From: Clostridiales bacterium
Lineage (GTDB): Bacteria; Bacillota; Clostridia; Lachnospirales; WQUN01
Length of the DNA stretch: 7,933 nt
Direction: 5' to 3'
NCBI GenBank assembly: GCA_031271275.1
Contig: JAISWA010000255.1
Span: forward strand, 1-7,933
A model generated the notes under the pieces. The model did not search any database. It was not told the origin of the DNA and saw only the letters and a list, made by a program, of their open reading frames with translations. The first letter of the stretch is position 1; each line of letters opens with the position of its first letter. A program made the position numbers and the translations under genes. Shown in pieces: positions 7,472 to 7,933 of the stretch.

Positions 7472-7500
7472 AGTATAACCTTAACAAATCGGCATAGCAA
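7472..7500 (-). promoter_or_regulatory. Sigma-70-type promoter of ruvAB
   Basis: On the minus strand, TTGCTA (7500-7495) is followed after exactly 17 nt by TATACT (7477-7472). The inferred start point gives a leader of about 20 nt with the ribosome binding site inside it. I found no LexA-like operator (neither a CGAAC-N4-GTTCG type nor a CTG-N10-CAG type) over or near it, so damage induction is not supported by the sequence. Confidence 0.65.
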
Positions 7501-7539
7501 TTGACCAATCGCGTTTGGCGCGCGCAAAAATGAAAGAAC

Positions 7540-7568
7540 TTGACAGCGCTATCCGCCTATATTACAAT
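7540..7568 (+). promoter_or_regulatory. Sigma-70-type promoter of the tRNA-Pro transcription unit
   Basis: A perfect TTGACA (7540-7545), a 17-nt spacer and TACAAT (7563-7568) make a near-consensus promoter. It suits a strongly expressed stable RNA. Transcription should begin near 7575, leaving about 22 nt of leader before the mature tRNA. It points away from the ruvA promoter, with 39 bp between the two -35 boxes. Confidence 0.85.
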
Positions 7569-7596
7569 GACTCCCGCCGCGAAGGCAAAGTGGTAT

Positions 7597-7670
7597 CTGG
7601 GTGTGGCGTAGCTTGGTAGCGCGCTAGACTGGGGGTCTAGAGGTCGCAAGTTCAAATCTTGTCACCCAGA
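7597..7670 (+). tRNA. tRNA-Pro (anticodon GGG)
   Basis: This 74-nt cloverleaf reads proline codons CCC and CCU. The acceptor stem CTGGGTG pairs fully with CACCCAG, giving C1-G72, and the discriminator base is A; both are bacterial tRNA-Pro identity features. The anticodon stem CTAGA/TCTAG encloses loop CTGGGGG with anticodon GGG. The T arm is GCAAG-TTCAAAT-CTTGT with one G-U pair. The 3' CCA is not encoded, since TAT follows the discriminator, so CCA must be added enzymatically. A T-rich stretch (7671-7680) follows without a hairpin of its own, so it is unclear whether transcription stops there or continues to tRNA-Val. Confidence 0.96.
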
Positions 7671-7683
7671 TATTTTTTATTAA

Positions 7684-7844
7684 GAGCCTGTCTAATATCT
7701 ACGTTTGTTGGATTTTGAAGCGAGATTCCCGACAGGCAAGGAAGCGCGAGTGCCGCGTAATCGCTGCATTACGCAAATGAGCGCTGACGAAGTATGGCGG
7801 GAATCTCGCAAAAAAGACGACAAACGAAGATGTTAGACAGGCTC
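7684..7844. repeat. 161-bp imperfect palindrome with long terminal inverted repeats (MITE-like element)
   Basis: The arms 7684-7731 and 7798-7844 are inverted copies matching at about 40 of 48 aligned positions. The outermost 12 bases (GAGCCTGTCTAA) and innermost 12 (GCGAGATTCCCG) match exactly; differences cluster in the middle. The core holds further nested pairing: AGCGC (7743-7747) with GCGCT (7781-7785), then GCGTAAT (7755-7761) with ATTACGC (7768-7774) around a 6-nt loop. TAA triplets flank both ends (7681-7683 and 7845-7847), consistent with a 3-bp target duplication. There is no meaningful ORF, so any mobility would depend on a transposase elsewhere. It fills almost all the space between the two tRNA genes. 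An IS5-type origin is only a guess from the end sequence and TNA-like duplication. It may instead be a dispersed structured repeat or act as a terminator or processing signal. Confidence 0.75.
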
Positions 7845-7852
7845 TAACACAG

Positions 7853-7925
7853 GGGCGCATAGCTCAGTTGGGAGAGCGCCTGCCTTACAAGCAGGAAGTC
7901 ACAGGTTCGAGCCCTGTTGTGCCCA
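7853..7925 (+). tRNA. tRNA-Val (anticodon UAC)
   Basis: This 73-nt cloverleaf reads valine GUN codons, primarily GUA and GUG. The acceptor stem GGGCGCA pairs with TGTGCCC (one G-U pair), with discriminator A. The D stem is GCTC/GAGC, and the anticodon stem CCTGC/GCAGG encloses CTTACAA with anticodon TAC. The T arm is ACAGG-TTCGAGC-CCTGT. CCA is not encoded (TGG follows). The gene starts 8 nt after the right end of the palindromic repeat and has no obvious promoter of its own in that gap, so it either depends on the tRNA-Pro promoter by read-through or on an outward promoter in the repeat. The window ends 8 nt later. Confidence 0.96.
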
Positions 7926-7933
7926 TGGTTATA

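Noticed and set aside
7446..7508. Upstream in-frame ATG adding 21 residues to RuvA
   Set aside because: It would place the promoter and ribosome binding site inside the coding region, and RuvA proteins start with the MI-x-x-I-x-G pattern seen at 7445.
7671..7680. T-rich run after tRNA-Pro as an intrinsic terminator
   Set aside because: There is no dedicated GC hairpin immediately before it other than the tRNA itself, so termination here cannot be asserted.

Overview
This GC-rich window carries bacterial housekeeping genes plus one carbohydrate phosphorylase gene. Protein style, the class I dihydroorotase, a murD-ftsW pair and purine-rich AAGGAG-type ribosome binding sites all suggest a Firmicutes-like bacterium, perhaps a high-GC Clostridia or Negativicutes relative. 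That placement is an inference and only moderately secure. Neither tRNA gene encodes its 3' CCA.

Layout. Positions 1-5763 hold four plus-strand genes packed like an operon: a GH112 beta-galactoside phosphorylase whose 5' end lies outside the window, murD (GTG start at 1915), ftsW and pyrC, with gaps of 13, 30 and 3 nt. MurD adds D-glutamate to the peptidoglycan precursor and FtsW polymerises lipid II at the septum, so the middle of the group is a piece of a division/cell-wall cluster. Neither mraY nor murG is next to it. pyrC (pyrimidine synthesis) and the phosphorylase (sugar salvage) are unexpected partners. No promoter for the group is visible; it must lie upstream.

Positions 5772-7445 hold ruvA-ruvB on the minus strand, converging on pyrC with only 8 nt between stop codons. 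They encode the Holliday-junction branch migration motor. A good sigma-70-type promoter sits just upstream of ruvA. No ruvC is adjacent and I see no LexA operator.

Positions 7446-7933 begin with a divergent control region. A near-consensus promoter there (TTGACA, 17 nt, TACAAT) drives tRNA-Pro(GGG). tRNA-Val(UAC) follows. The space between the two tRNAs is almost wholly filled by a 161-bp imperfect palindrome with about 48-bp terminal inverted repeats, nested internal stems and flanking TAA triplets. It looks like a MITE or similar non-autonomous repeat and is the least explained feature of the window. The other notable points are the phosphorylase-murD linkage and sequence departures at conserved motifs in FtsW, PyrC and the phosphorylase. 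I found no CRISPR array, toxin-antitoxin pair, phage gene or clearly new multi-gene system.
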